Shown here: positions 1-12,368 of the stretch, piece by piece | Layout: each line of letters opens with the position of its first letter | How positions within the stretch are numbered: position 1 is the stretch's first letter | Origin: Neolecta irregularis DAH-3 | Lineage: Eukaryota; Ascomycota; Neolectomycetes; Neolectales; Neolectaceae | Length of the DNA stretch: 51,426 nt | Direction: 5' to 3' | NCBI GenBank assembly: GCA_001929475.1 | Contig: LXFE01002711.1 | Span: 1 to 51,426 of the forward strand | Program-made: the position numbers and the translations under genes | Notes under the pieces: generated by a model | Seen by the model: the letters and a program-made list of their open reading frames with translations, nothing else | The model's database searches: none | Told to the model about the DNA's origin: nothing

Positions 1-357
1 GTTGACCTGATATGTACCAATTGCCATCCCCATTGAAATACAATTGGTTACCATGTTCTGAAAACCTGTCAATGGGGGTTTGCGAAAATTGATATTTCCA
101 TTTATGTCGACTTTTGCACATTGATCTGTTTTGTCAAGACATAATTTTCTTTCAACGATAGAAAAGTGTGGCCCAGCTGACAGGGTATCCATAGAGTATC
201 TGAGAAAACCGTGTTCATCAATCTCAAGATTGTAGGCGTTATACTGAAGGGTAATGAAGAGGAAATGATCAGAATCGACAGCAGTACGAATAGAATTGGC
301 GGTCTTAGAATGAGCGACACTGACGAGGAGAGCGAGGATGAATTTTATTGCAAGCAT
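1..357 (-). CDS. Secreted protein of unknown function, N-terminal part only (runs off the window)
   Basis: An open frame begins with an ATG at 357 and stays open for 119 codons to base 1, so the C-terminus lies outside the window. The first residues (MLAIKFILALLVSVAHS) form a typical signal peptide with a likely cleavage just after it, so the product should enter the secretory pathway. The mature part has cysteines in a KLCLDKTDQC segment and near TNCISMG, which suggests disulfides. No intron is needed. I do not recognise the family. The start is supported by the signal peptide directly at the ATG and by the lack of a better upstream in-frame start. Confidence 0.6.
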   Translation of the reverse strand, partial: MLAIKFILALLVSVAHSKTANSIRTAVDSDHFLFITLQYNAYNLEIDEHGFLRYSMDTLSAGPHFSIVERKLCLDKTDQCAKVDINGNINFRKPPLTGFQNMVTNCISMGMAIGTYQVN

Positions 358-509
358 AAAACTCAAATGGGCGAAATGGGGGATATTTATATTGGGTCAA
401 ACCCCTAGAATTCAAATTAGGCAATTGTACTCAAATTACAATTGAGATGATGAATGCTTGCTCAACAAAACATGTTTGATCCAGTGTTAGCAATGGGCTG
501 AAGCTCAGG

Positions 510-705
510 GGCTTATCAGAGGGTCAGGCCCGGCCCATGGGCCCTAGCTATAGAGGAAGCAACCGGGCGAGGCAGGTGAGGGCGTGCAGGCGTTGGGCAA
601 AGAAGCCTTGCAGGCCGCGCAGTGTTGGGGCCGGGCCGTGGGCTTAGCCCGGCCCATGAAAAGCCCGCGGGCTTAGCCCATGGGCCCAGCAAAAAACCAA
701 ACGGG
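510..705. repeat. GC-rich palindromic tract, possible transposon remnant
   Basis: The tract is dense in GGGCC/GGCCC words. The imperfect palindrome GGGCTTAGCCC occurs twice (640-650 and 669-679), and the palindrome GGGCCCATGGGCCC-like core appears near 530-545 and 675-688. No open frame of note crosses it. Such palindromic GGCCC arrays are known in non-autonomous DNA transposons of the hAT type, but I see no clear terminal inverted repeats or target duplication. The transposon reading is inference; the repeated palindromes are directly visible. Confidence 0.4.
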
Positions 706-867
706 CTTTTCACGTGATATTCTATTTAGGACAGTCCTTCCCCTCCACTGCATCAACCCATCCGCTTTCCTACCCGCCTTGCCTGCCTGCCTCGTCTCGC
801 TCGCCTCGCCAGCCATTGTCTCCAGCCTCTATACCCAACACCAGCATCTGCAGACTTGGACACAACC

Positions 868-1113
868 ATGGACAGAATAGATATCTCTTCATCTATGGTC
901 AGTCATGAAATACGTCCCAGTAGATCATAACTAGACCCCCTATCGTATATTCTACTGCAAGAGTACTCGGTGCGCGACAACACGCTCGCCCGCCGCCTGA
1001 ACCTATGCGCTGCCCCACTACCACCTGCCCTCCTCCAACCCATCCTCAGTCTCATCCTGTGTTATGTCGTTGCCCCTGGTGTAGCGGGCGTCGAGGGCGT
1101 CGGAACAAGTTAA
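868..1113 (+). CDS. Doubtful spliced micro-ORF (about 59 residues)
   Basis: An ATG at 868 opens a 30-nt exon ending at a GTCAGT donor (898). If the intron ends at the AG at 962-963, the frame continues to a TAA at 1111-1113 and gives about 59 residues, the second exon being rich in Leu, Ala and Pro (RRLNLCAAPLPPALLQP). The intron ends are acceptable and the frame stays open, but I do not recognise the protein and its composition is unlike the neighbours. It may be chance. Confidence 0.2.
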
Positions 1114-1572
1114 GGTTAGTAGTCTTGGGGGGATAATAGTAGTCGTGAGCGTGGGAGTGGGTGAGCAGTTGGGAGTAGTACTGGAGCAACTGTGACTGAC
1201 AAAATGGAAGGGAGAAGACGGCGTAAGGCAGCAGGGCGAGGTAGATGGAAGGGCACGGAAGAATACATATTAATACAATTGTTCATATTATCCAAGGTCA
1301 GGTTATATGGCCCATTGCCAACATTGCTCACATTGTCTTGATGGAAGTCGGATCTGGGGTTTGCATGAAATTGAGTAACGCCTCAATTCGTTCAGTTTAA
1401 TCCCAATCAACATATCTTTCGTGGGAACTTCGAGGACCGCATCTATATGACTAAAGGACTAGACCTCCAAAATCAAATAGCAGATCAACAGGGAGCTTCG
1501 TCATCACAAAGCTAGACATCTCCTTCGTATGAATATAACTATTACATGCACCATTGGCGAAATATCAATCAT

Positions 1573-3201
<1,629 letters not shown>

Positions 3202-3312
3202 TTCGTCTTTAAGCGGCGAGAAGCAGTGCACGAATCAAAAAAGCGAGAAATTCCTGTGATGCGTGATTGTTGTTGAAATGGAGGTCAAATAAATAGATCC
3301 ATCATCTACACT

Positions 3313-3802
3313 ATGACTGCAACGGCAGTCAACGAAAAACTAGCAACATGCGCACAGGAATATCAGAAACTGCAGCAGGATCTTTCTGGAGCCATCGATA
3401 GTCTACGGACATTGCAGTCACAACTAACAGAGAATCAAAACGTTCAAACCGTAAATTGACCTCTATGGATTTTCTTTGAATGTCCCAGGAATTTGATCGT
3501 CTTGAGGAAGGAGCAAATATTTACAAACTGGAGAGCTCAGTGCTTCGTAAGAAAGACGCTGCGGATGCCAAAATGGAAGTGATCAGCCGGATCAGTTTTC
3601 TCAAACAACAAATGTTTGCTTCGCCGTTGTACGTTTGGTACTGATCTCTGAGTGAGGGTCTGGAGAAGGACATTCAGGCGAAACAAGGAAAAGTGAAAGA
3701 GAAACAGAATCAGGTTTGCATTTGCTATAGCGACATCGCCAACATTCTCAGTTGGCCCAGTTGCAGATCCAAGTCCAATCTCATCAACATCCTCAAAAGT
3801 GA
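3313..3802 (+). CDS. YKE2: Prefoldin subunit 6 (beta-type)
   Basis: A subunit of the cytosolic prefoldin hexamer, which delivers unfolded actin and tubulin to the TRiC/CCT chaperonin. Four exons (3313-3450, 3489-3613, 3653-3713, 3752-3802) encode about 124 residues, the expected length. The N-terminal helix (EKLATCAQEYQKLQQDL) and the C-terminal helix (LEKDIQAKQGKVKEKQNQ) form the coiled coil. The central segment EFDRLEEGANIYKLESSVL matches the beta-hairpin signature of subunit 6 (EFD.L.....VYKL...L). All introns are GT-AG. The gene is convergent with RPA34, with about 75 nt between the stops. Assignment to subunit 6 rather than another beta-type subunit rests on the VYKL-like hairpin. Confidence 0.85.
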
Positions 3803-3877
3803 AGCAAGATACTACCTTATACAAACGCTTGTACGTGCATGCATGGCTTGAAATGGAGACTCTATTCCAGCAAAGAC

Positions 3878-4651
3878 TCATTTCCCAGACCTTTTCTTTT
3901 TCCGAGATCTCGATTTCGATTTTGACATTTCCCCATTCTTCTTAGGAGATACAACGGTTAACACTTCATCAGCTTCCAAAACATTTTCTGAAAGGTGGTT
4001 TGATTTGATTTTTTTGCAAAGTGGTTCTTCGCCCATTGAACCTGTATCCCCTTCTCCAAAACCGATTGGCGTATACCGAATGCGCATGTTATCTGGTTGA
4101 ATCATTGGGATTCGAGCTGCTGTCAGATCATCCGGTACACATCTAGGCGGCAATGTGAAACTTTCAGATATGTAAATCCTTCTCGAAAACATGGCTTCTT
4201 TAGCTACTTGGTAAACAGAAATTTCACAATGCCTGAAACCGTACAAAGTTTGAATTTTCCCGGTTTCGTCTCTGAGGGAACGACCAATCTTGAGCAAACT
4301 CCTTCCTGATTTCCAATATCGTCACGTAGAGAGTATGTTTTGTTATTCGGAAGAGTGATTTCAGTATGACCTTTACGCATCAAAGAAATTGGAATGGACT
4401 GAATCAAATGTGTAGGGGTTTTCGCTGGCGCTCGAATCAACCAAAGGTCTTTCCCGTCTAGCTCCCTCTTGCTGAATATATTTTCTGCTACGTTGATAGC
4501 TTTGTAACCCGATGGGACACGTTTAGATAGATGAGCCTCTACACTGTTCAACATTAGAAGCAAAATCAGGATATATTTACTTATTGTCACAAATCTGCTC
4601 ACCTGATTGGGAAGCTTGTTTCTGAGCTGTACTATATGAGTTTTCGCCCAT
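3878..4651 (-). CDS. RPA34: RNA polymerase I subunit RPA34-like
   Basis: Rpa34 pairs with Rpa49 as a TFIIF-like module of RNA polymerase I, which transcribes rRNA. Exon 1 (ATG at 4651, MGENSYSTAQKQ) splices to a segment with GYKAINVAENIFSKREL, then GKDLWLIRAPAKTP and LVVPSETKPGKFKL. A 38-nt intron is then removed and the frame runs on through MFSRRIYISESFTLPP to a strongly basic tail (MSKSKSRSRKKKRSGK). The LWLI(R/K)xP motif, the LVPSE-like motif, the FxVSE/ISES-like motif and the Lys-rich tail appear in the same order as in yeast Rpa34. The family evolves quickly, so the call rests on order and spacing. It is divergent from GRC3 over about 96 nt. Confidence 0.65.
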
Positions 4652-4747
4652 TTATTCGTTCGAGTAGTGGCTAAAGAAATATTTACTCTGCGATTAATTG
4701 TTAACCCTAACCACCTTTGATAACCATCTTTTGAGATTTCACTAATA
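4652..4747. promoter_or_regulatory. Short bidirectional promoter, RPA34 / GRC3
   Basis: Only about 96 nt separate the start codons of RPA34 (-) and GRC3 (+), so both promoters and both 5' leaders must share this space. A TTAACCCTAACC stretch lies near 4697-4711. Both products act in rRNA synthesis or processing, which makes shared control plausible. No TATA element is evident. Confidence 0.5.
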
Positions 4748-6881
4748 ATGAGTGAAAGTCCTCGAAAAAGACTCAAGACTGAACAACAGGAGAAAAAGTC
4801 TGGTGAAATTTTGACCTTGTTCTAAAAATTCTAATCGGCAGTTCCCATGAGTGCCTTTGCTGCGTTTCTCTCCGTAGAAGATCACCAAAATTCTTTTCAC
4901 GCTTTGGAAGATTTGCAAGAATCAACTTCAGATAAAGAAATCCAAGTCATTTGCGAACCAACGATTCAGGATGAAGAATCCACAAGTGATAGAACACAAA
5001 CTTCTCAAAATCAACCCTTGCCATTGCAATCCTCGGGCAATAATATATCTCCGATTAAAGAAGATCCGGAAGTTCTTGTCAACCGCTTTTATGCTGATGT
5101 ACTCGGAAGATCTGTTCACATAGAAAACATGCAGGTCAGCGTGACTGGATTGAAGACTGGTGACGTGAGTTGTTCATGCTGATCAGTCTTGTTTGAACAA
5201 ATAGTGTCTATGTTTACACGGTATATATCAGCTCACTTGCATTAAAGGATCCCTCGAGATTCTTGGCTATCATATCGATGCTCAACCAGGAAATCAGTGG
5301 CATACTGTTTACGCACCATCAACGCATTCTCTTCCTGTAATCATCACGCATGAGACTTCCTCCAATCATATTTATACAGAGATATATAACGAACTCCAAA
5401 ACTCGGGCAAAATTAGTGATTTAGAAATGTACGACACCCTCGTTGGCATTCGCTCGCTGAAGAGTAACTTATTGAACCTGCAAAATGTATATCCACCAGC
5501 ACGACACATATGGGGTCCACAAGATCGATTACCACCATCGATGAATAAATTCCCTTGTGTTCCGGTATCAGATTTTTCATTCTCCACATTCTAAAATTCT
5601 TAGATCAATACTAAAACACCTCCAATTTCGATCATGTTGTATCCGGACTCGTGGAAGACCATTGTAGATCATGTTCTGTCTCATGTGCGAAAACCAAGCA
5701 TCCAAAAAGTTCTGATATGCGGCCCTAAATCAGTCGGGAAATCATCCTTTGCTAAATACCTCATCAATCGCTTCGTCAGTTCTTTTCAAAAATCAAAAGC
5801 TCATTTTCTTGATCTTGATCCTGGACAACCTGAATTTGGACCAGCTGGGATGATTTCTCTCCACGCAATCTCCGATGCAATACTTGGTCCACCGTTTTCC
5901 TATCCTCAGTCACCGAATTTAATACAGGCTCACGATATCGGGGACACATCTCCGCAAGATAATCCAGAGCATTATGTAGCTTGTGTTCAGGGTCTTTACG
6001 GGATAACATGCACTCAAAATCCGCTGGAGATACCGCTGATAATCAATACGCTCGGCTGGATTAAAGGACAAGGGGTTGAAATTTTAGCAGATCTCATAAA
6101 TTCAATCGAACCAACACACATAGTTTACCTTGGTCCTCAGCTGGAGGCAATGTCGTCTGAGATTGCTCGCCTTCTTCTAGGAGATCCGCGTTTAGTCATC
6201 TTAACGTCAGCTTCAGAACTCAACAATTTGACATACTCATCACCTACAGTCTCGCCTTCGGAACTGCGAACACTTTCGACTATGTCTTACTTTCATTCAG
6301 CACCAACACCGGGCGTAGAAAACTGTAATTTCTCGCCACTAGTGGGACATAGTCCTTGGATTGCGTCATATGAAGGAGAGTTTGCCGGTGTCGATGCCAT
6401 CGCGATTTTTGGGAGTATTGTAGATAGCGACAATGTTGCGATGGTAATTAACGCATCCATCGTGGCTATCGTCATTTACACACCTTCCGATAGGACTATT
6501 TGGGAGAATGGAATCGTACCCACCCCTGAAGGATTACCGTATCTCAACCTGCATGGACAATATCTCGATCCAAAGAATTCTCAATGTATAGGCTATGCGA
6601 TCGTCCGGGGTATCAACGTAAAAACCAAGGAGTTGGAGTTGTTATCTCCAATCGATCCCGCTCTTTTAGAGACTGAAGATGATTCTAAACTCATCCTTCT
6701 CCGTGGTAAGCTTGAGTTGCCAGTATGGGCCTTTCTAGAAGGGTCATCGAACATTATCGCTGGACGATCTTGGAACGATGCTCCTTATCTGACAACCGAG
6801 CCTGAGAAAGGTGCTGGCAGTCAATTTAGCAAGTCACGGAGAAACATTTCACGGAGGAGCGCTGGTGTAGATATATATTAA
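4748..6881 (+). CDS. GRC3: GRC3, polynucleotide 5'-hydroxyl kinase for rRNA processing
   Basis: Grc3/NOL9 phosphorylates 5'-OH RNA ends during ITS2 processing, with Las1, in the nucleolus. Four exons (4748-4802, 4842-5164, 5232-5564, 5604-6881) give about 662 residues. The start MSESPRKRLKTEQQEKKS is basic and nuclear-signal-like. An N-terminal beta-rich region (IKGSLEILGYHID, then VYAPSTHSLPVI) precedes the kinase domain. The kinase P-loop is CGPKSVGKSSF, followed by LDLDPGQPEF, the Walker-B-like region of the clade, and INTLGWIKGQG. These motifs separate Grc3/Clp1 kinases from other P-loop proteins, and the Y-P-D-S-W segment before the P-loop is typical of Grc3. All introns are GT-AG, and intron 3 reaches the P-loop exon without loss of frame. 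Confidence 0.9.
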
Positions 6882-6937
6882 TACTATCATTTCATTCTAT
6901 AGTTCTTATCTCAAAAACCGGACATTTTGAACAAATA

Positions 6938-8827
6938 TTATCCCATAATTTCCAACTTATGTGCAATGGTGAAGGGAGCACTAGTCTTTTCCTTAATTTC
7001 TTCGACAGTGATGCCTTTGGCAATCTCGATCAAGTGAAGACCTTTGTTGGAATGAACATCAAATACGCACTACTCGTATCAGCATGTGATAGATATGCCA
7101 AGCATCTTACAAGATCAGTAATGATTCTCGAGACACAGCGCGGTCCGGTCAATGGGAAGCTACATTCTTCAAGTAAGACTTACTCATTGTGGAAATTTTA
7201 TACCTTCGAGGATCTTGGGCCCTCCCATCCTATCGACATGTTCCATTGTAATAACAACTTTTGTTTGCTGAGGGTTTGCAACAAGATCCATAGCTCCACC
7301 CATGCCCTTAATCTTGCCAGGAAGCATGAAATTAGCCTGAGTTAGCAATGGGACACCCGATGACGAACCAAATCACCATACTGACTAACCTGCATCGCTC
7401 CGAGTATGGTCAAGTCAATTTTACCAGCTCGGATCATTCCAAAACTTTCCTCAGATCCGAAGGTAGAAGAGCCTGGCTTCAAGGTAACGGTCTCTTTCCC
7501 AGCGTTAATAAGATCCGCATCTTCCTGGCCTTTCTGCGGGTACGGACCAAGTCCAAGGATACCGTTCTCAGATTGTAATGTCACTTTAACTGATGGTGGT
7601 AGGAAAGACGGCGCCATCATTGGCATACCGATCTACTGTCAACATACTGCTGAAGCAGAATAACTTTCTCCAAGATTTGCATACATCTTAACATTAGCGA
7701 CAGTGAAGAATCACAGAAGTGTACTCCGTCCTTGAACTCCTTTGCAGCTCGCTTCACGATCCTTTCTCGTTTCGCCGTTGCTTCTCCACTTCCAGCATCA
7801 AGCATTTCTGCTGGGTCTTTTGCGAAAGTATATTTTTCAAAAGTCTTTGCTGCAGTAGATTGAACAAGTCGAGAGACATATATTCCTGGTAGATGAATAG
7901 CTGTTGGTTCAATTTCGCCCGGTTCAACAATATGTTCTGCTTCGACAATGGTTACTTTTGCATTTCGTCCCATAGCACCTTACCCTGTCAGATTATGGAA
8001 ATCAAATATCACTACCATTGAAATTGTTTGCTGCGTATCTGAACACACAATTTCCAAATTTGTCGGCTTTATAGGCTTTGATAAACGCAAAGTCTCCCTT
8101 AATTGCCTCTTCCATAATATATCGTCGACCATTGAATATTCGTTCTTCTTTGGGTTGAGATTTTACTGCTACAGATCCGTCTTTGTTAAATCGAACAGGA
8201 AGATCACCGGTTTGGACTCGGTATCAATCGAATTGAAACTGATATAGAAAGGTACCGACAGTTCCAACCCCCGCAGGAGTGTAGAAAGCAGGAATACCTA
8301 CGCCTCCAGCACGACACCTTTCCGCTAGGGTTCCCTGCGGCGTCAATTCAAGCTCCAGTTCCCCAGAGAGATAAAGCTTTTCGAATGTTTTATTTTCCCC
8401 CACGTATGATGCAATCATTTTATTGACTTGACCGGTCTTCAAAAGAATACCTATTTATCATTTATCGCTGTCGAAATATGGAGATTACCCAGCCCAACAT
8501 CATCTATACCAGCATTGTTCGACACTGCAGTCAAGCCCGTTACTTCAGGCCGTTCTTTTAGCGCATTGATCAATGTACCTGTAAAGAATCAATTGAAGAC
8601 CGGGAAAGATCTTTCAAACCAGGGACTCCGCACAATCCGAACCCTCCGCAAAGAAGAATGGAGTTACTGGGTATATCTTTGATAGCTTCGTGGGCTGACG
8701 AGCATAGTTGGACATTTTCTCTATTCCAATGACTCCCAGAGAAGTTCCGCGTGAACAAAGGCGATAGTCTTAGGACGGTCTTATTTCCTCTAAATGACAG
8801 GATTCGTAAGGTATGAATAATGGGCAT
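6938..8827 (-). CDS. OXCT1: Succinyl-CoA:3-oxoacid CoA-transferase (SCOT), mitochondrial
   Basis: SCOT moves CoA from succinyl-CoA to acetoacetate in ketone-body use. The ATG at 8827 starts an Arg/Ser-rich mitochondrial presequence ([20 protein letters not shown]). The alpha half shows [19 protein letters not shown] and [17 protein letters not shown]. The beta half shows MYANLG, the active-site glutamate in [12 protein letters not shown] and [17 protein letters not shown]. The C-terminus ends in [14 protein letters not shown]. Oddity: joining MYANLG to [10 protein letters not shown], as the family requires, needs removal of 7633-7668, a 36-nt intron that begins GA and ends AG. A GT donor there would break the frame. 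The other introns are GT-AG. The gene lies in tandem downstream of GAA1, with about 110 nt between them. Confidence 0.92.
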
Positions 8828-8937
8828 GGCCAACCCCAATACTAGGAAATATTTTGGGAGTAAATGCGGGGAATTTATTCAACAATTAAATATCGAAGTG
8901 GAAGTATTCGATACACTAGTATATTTACATGCAATTT

Positions 8938-10983
8938 TCAACTCAAGTGAATAACAATCTGGGCAGCAAGATATGCAGGCAAAAAAACACAAAAGTATAC
9001 TATGCCGCTTAGCCCATAAGTAGCCTGCTCGACGATATGTGTAGGTACTTCAACAAACTTATTGGCACCAGCCAGTAGAACGACCATCGATAAAGGGCTT
9101 AGTAGACGAATTACAGTAGATGTTAGAGTGCGCTCCCAGCCAGGTCGGGTGGGTTTCACGAGTAGAAATGAGGCAGCAAGGACGCCATTCGTCAGAGCTA
9201 GTGGAAAATTAAGTGTCGAAAGCGTGGAAAGACACATTCCAGTTGCAAAGTGAGAAAATGTTTTGATAAATAGAGCCGTCTCATGAATAACAGGTGCGTA
9301 TTGTCGGATGTGCCGTATGCTTGAAGGAATTATAAGGTTTTCGATAACAGCGAATACGATGCCAAAACAATAAAGAGACTATTCTTGTTAGGAAAATTAA
9401 TCCAACAATCCTGTTACTTTGAAATTTGCTCGCACGGCCCAAGGAATCATTGCTCTACACGATGCTAGGGCTGAGAAGCCTACAAAGTGCAGAATTACCA
9501 CCGTTCCTAGTGCAAATTGAACATCGGTGAAAAGACATGCTGGTTCCTCCTTACTGGCATCAGGTGCCCTCTCTATCACAGTTGTGCTGATTTTGGGAGG
9601 CTTCTTAGGACTTCGTCGGAAACTCTCCATCCACATCCCAATTGCAGTGACTGTGAAGCTGGCAGCAATAAGCATAGCGGATGGCAAACAAGTGGCAATC
9701 GATGCGAATCTATTTGTGGATATCATCAAGTAGAAAAAGAATGCATGATGTAACCGTTCCATAAGATTGTTAAGACTCCGGGTAAGAGATTCGATGGTTC
9801 TAGAGGCATTAATATGTGCACTTAGTCAAATGAAACACCTTCCGAGCTGGATATCATCTAGTCTTCCGTTTTCGTTGGGGACCACTTCGATTGTAATGGC
9901 ATCAATCTTAAACTCGACAAACATTCCGTGATAACTCGGCAATCCTAGTCCTTGAGTGGCCATTCCACGTACAACCGTTCGAAGACGCTCTTGGTAGGTC
10001 TCGCCTCTACTACTACCATTGGCAAAGTCTACATCAGCACCTATATCAACATTTGCGCAAACTACAGCAGCGTTGACAAGATCAAGATTAGGCAGCTGTC
10101 CATTATTTCCATCATAATGAATGACGATTGAATCGAATCGATGAGATGTAGATGCATATTCCAGAATAACTGCTTCTTGTATAGCACCAGCTTTGGATTG
10201 AAGGGATGTAACAGATGTAGTGTCGTGAATTTCATGATATGCATCTAGCCAAGCTCGAGGACCAGCCAAATTGTCTTCTGTAATCAGAAACACAATATCC
10301 TTGGACCAAATCGACCACCCTAGAGTTTAATTGGGAAAAATAAACAATATATCGCTTTTACTTTCGAAATAACGAGCTAATGTCATTAATAACGCAATTC
10401 CACCCTCGTTCACTAAAGGTCAGTCCACTTCAATCAGATCGACCTTGCAGTCCCCTCGCGAATTCCTGTACGGTGCTGCCAGGATAATTGCCTCTGTTGC
10501 ATCACCACGAGGAGCTCTTAGTATTCCGTGGAGGTTGGTTCCATTGTAATGTCTCCCTGCAAGCTGGAGATCGTAGCTCTGTCTCGAAGGTTTGAGTCCA
10601 GCAATCTTCATCATATCTTCGACTTGATATGCAGTTCTGGGTTATTAGCATAATCATGCAAGATAACATGCTCCGCCAGAGTCCAGTCTCCCCACGAGGA
10701 AATTTCTTCACGATAGGCATTCAAGACTAACTCCTCGCTTCCTCCGAAATAGGTATGCACTTGTCCCGGAAGTAGGGCGTTTTCGTCAATGTAAGTTCTC
10801 TGATTGACTTTTTCGAGGGGCAGCAAAAGTAACCAACCAACACCAAGGAGTACAAGCAAGATCCTAGAGCCTATCAGCTTAACATGAAGATAGCACGAAC
10901 CTAAGGGACGAATAATATCGAAGGTACTGTTGTACAAATAACTCTCCGTGTTTATGGAGAGCTATGGAATTACCCAAAGCCAT
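8938..10983 (-). CDS. GAA1: GAA1, GPI transamidase subunit
   Basis: Gaa1 is a multipass ER membrane subunit of the complex that attaches GPI anchors to proteins. The ATG at 10983 starts MALGNSIALHKHGELF. A 37-nt intron then brings in the first membrane segment (ILLVLLGVGWLLLLP), followed by RTYIDENALLPGQVHTYF, the lumenal signature of the family. Next come M28-peptidase-like lumenal blocks (REEISSWGDWTLAEHV, AIILAAPYRNSRGD, DIVFLITEDNLAGPRAWLDA). The C-terminal third is hydrophobic with several membrane segments and ends at 8938. The introns I checked are GT-AG. GAA1 is divergent from OTU1, with 134 nt between starts. Its substrates would include the two GH72 enzymes in this window if those are GPI-anchored. 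Confidence 0.88.
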
Positions 10984-11117
10984 TTTGTTGTGAGTATTGT
11001 TGTAGCGTGATTGGCTTTCCGGTTCCACCCGACGTGACGGGTCGACGTTTTAATTGCGGAATCTGCCAATTAACCACTAAGTAGCAACAAACAAGACGAG
11101 TTCTTGTTTTGCACTCC

Positions 11118-12311
11118 ATGAAATTGCGGGCAAGGCATTCAAAAGGCATAGATACGCTTACTTTGCCCGACGATGCAACCGTTGCCGATTTGCTGGGTGC
11201 TATAATGTCTGTAGCGGGATCAACAGACTTTTTTGTTAAAGCAGGATACCCGCCAAAAACCATCGATGTCAGCAATGAATCGAGACAACTCGCTTCTCTG
11301 GGAATTAGACATGGAGAACAGATGATACTGGCTGAAATTCCATCTTCTACGCCCAGTGCACCTGAATTGTCAAACTCCACTAGTCAAGTAAAGCCTTTGG
11401 GCAAGCCGACCCTGAAAAAGTCCTACAGAGACCAGGACAATATGCCTCCTGAAATGGCTTTGCCAGGTATAGATTGCAATATCTGCGACATTCATTGACG
11501 ATATTCAAGATGGCCAATACCTCACTGTTCGAATTATGCCTGATGACAATTCTTGCCTGTTTAGATCCGTTTCTTACACACTTATGCCTGCTCTCGATAC
11601 CATGCATGAACTTCGTTCGCGTATTCAAATTCCATGCTTCAATCCAGCTAATGATCTGTCGTTGCCAATGTCATTCAACAGAATCCGGCAGAATTCAGCG
11701 ACGCTATACTGGGGATACCACGAGCCCGGTATTGTGAACATATCAAAAGTGATAATTCATGGGGTGGTGCTATTGAACTAGCAATCTTTGCAAGACACTT
11801 CGGCATTGAAATATGCTCTGTGGACGTTGCAACAGGAAGAATCGACCGATTTGAGTGTAATGATGTTCAGAATATTTTCTACTCACACTTCAGCTGATGG
11901 AGCAACCCAGCAATGCTATATCCTATACTCGGGCATCCATTACGGTAAAGAATGTTTCTCTTATCTGCTAATCTCAGATGCTATTGCGCTGTCGCCAATG
12001 CAAGGTGGACCTTCTGAATTCGACCAGACAGTGTTCCCTAAATCTCAAGAAGAGCTTATTCAATCTTATGCGTTGAAATTAGCCGAGGAGTTACGTAAGC
12101 GACATTATTACACGGATACAGCGAATTTTTCAGTGTGTCCATCAGTATTTCCATGTGATTTGCTGATATCTAGTTGCGTTGCAATGACTGTGGAATTGGC
12201 TTAAAAGGGCAGGTAAATGAAGCAACCTTACCTTTTCAACCTAATCTTTAGACTGAAGCTCAGGAACACGCAAAACAGACAGACCATATCCGATTTGGTG
12301 AATATAATTAG
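11118..12311 (+). CDS. OTU1: OTU1/YOD1 deubiquitinase
   Basis: Otu1 is a Cdc48-associated OTU cysteine protease that trims ubiquitin chains. The ATG at 11118 starts a UBX-like N-terminal fold (MKLRARHSKGIDTL, then KAGYPPKTIDV). The OTU core has the catalytic pair in PDDNSCLFRSVSYTL, then CEHIKSDNSWGGAIELAIF and the histidine in ILYSGIHYDAIAL. A C2H2 finger (RCNDCGIGLKG, EHAKQTDH) closes the protein, as in YOD1. The frame works only if 11621-11658 is removed as an intron starting GTATTC and ending TG; this gives HELRS-LVANVIQQNPAEF, a good family match. A canonical alternative (11621-11691) keeps the frame but deletes that conserved stretch. Otherwise there is a base error here. Confidence 0.88.
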
Positions 12312-12368
12312 AGTCTATACTACACAATGATGCCAAACTCAGTACCAAGACGTATAATGCTGTGATAT

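Larger units (their letters stand above)
358..1572. other. Gene-poor region between the secreted-protein gene and VPS4
   Basis: About 1.2 kb without a convincing conserved gene. It holds a GC-rich palindromic tract (about 510-705), a pyrimidine-rich stretch (about 735-845) and a doubtful spliced micro-ORF (868-1113). Base composition is visibly richer in G and C than in the flanking genes. The left part should contain the promoter of the gene at 1-357, and the right part the 3' flank of VPS4. Confidence 0.5.
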
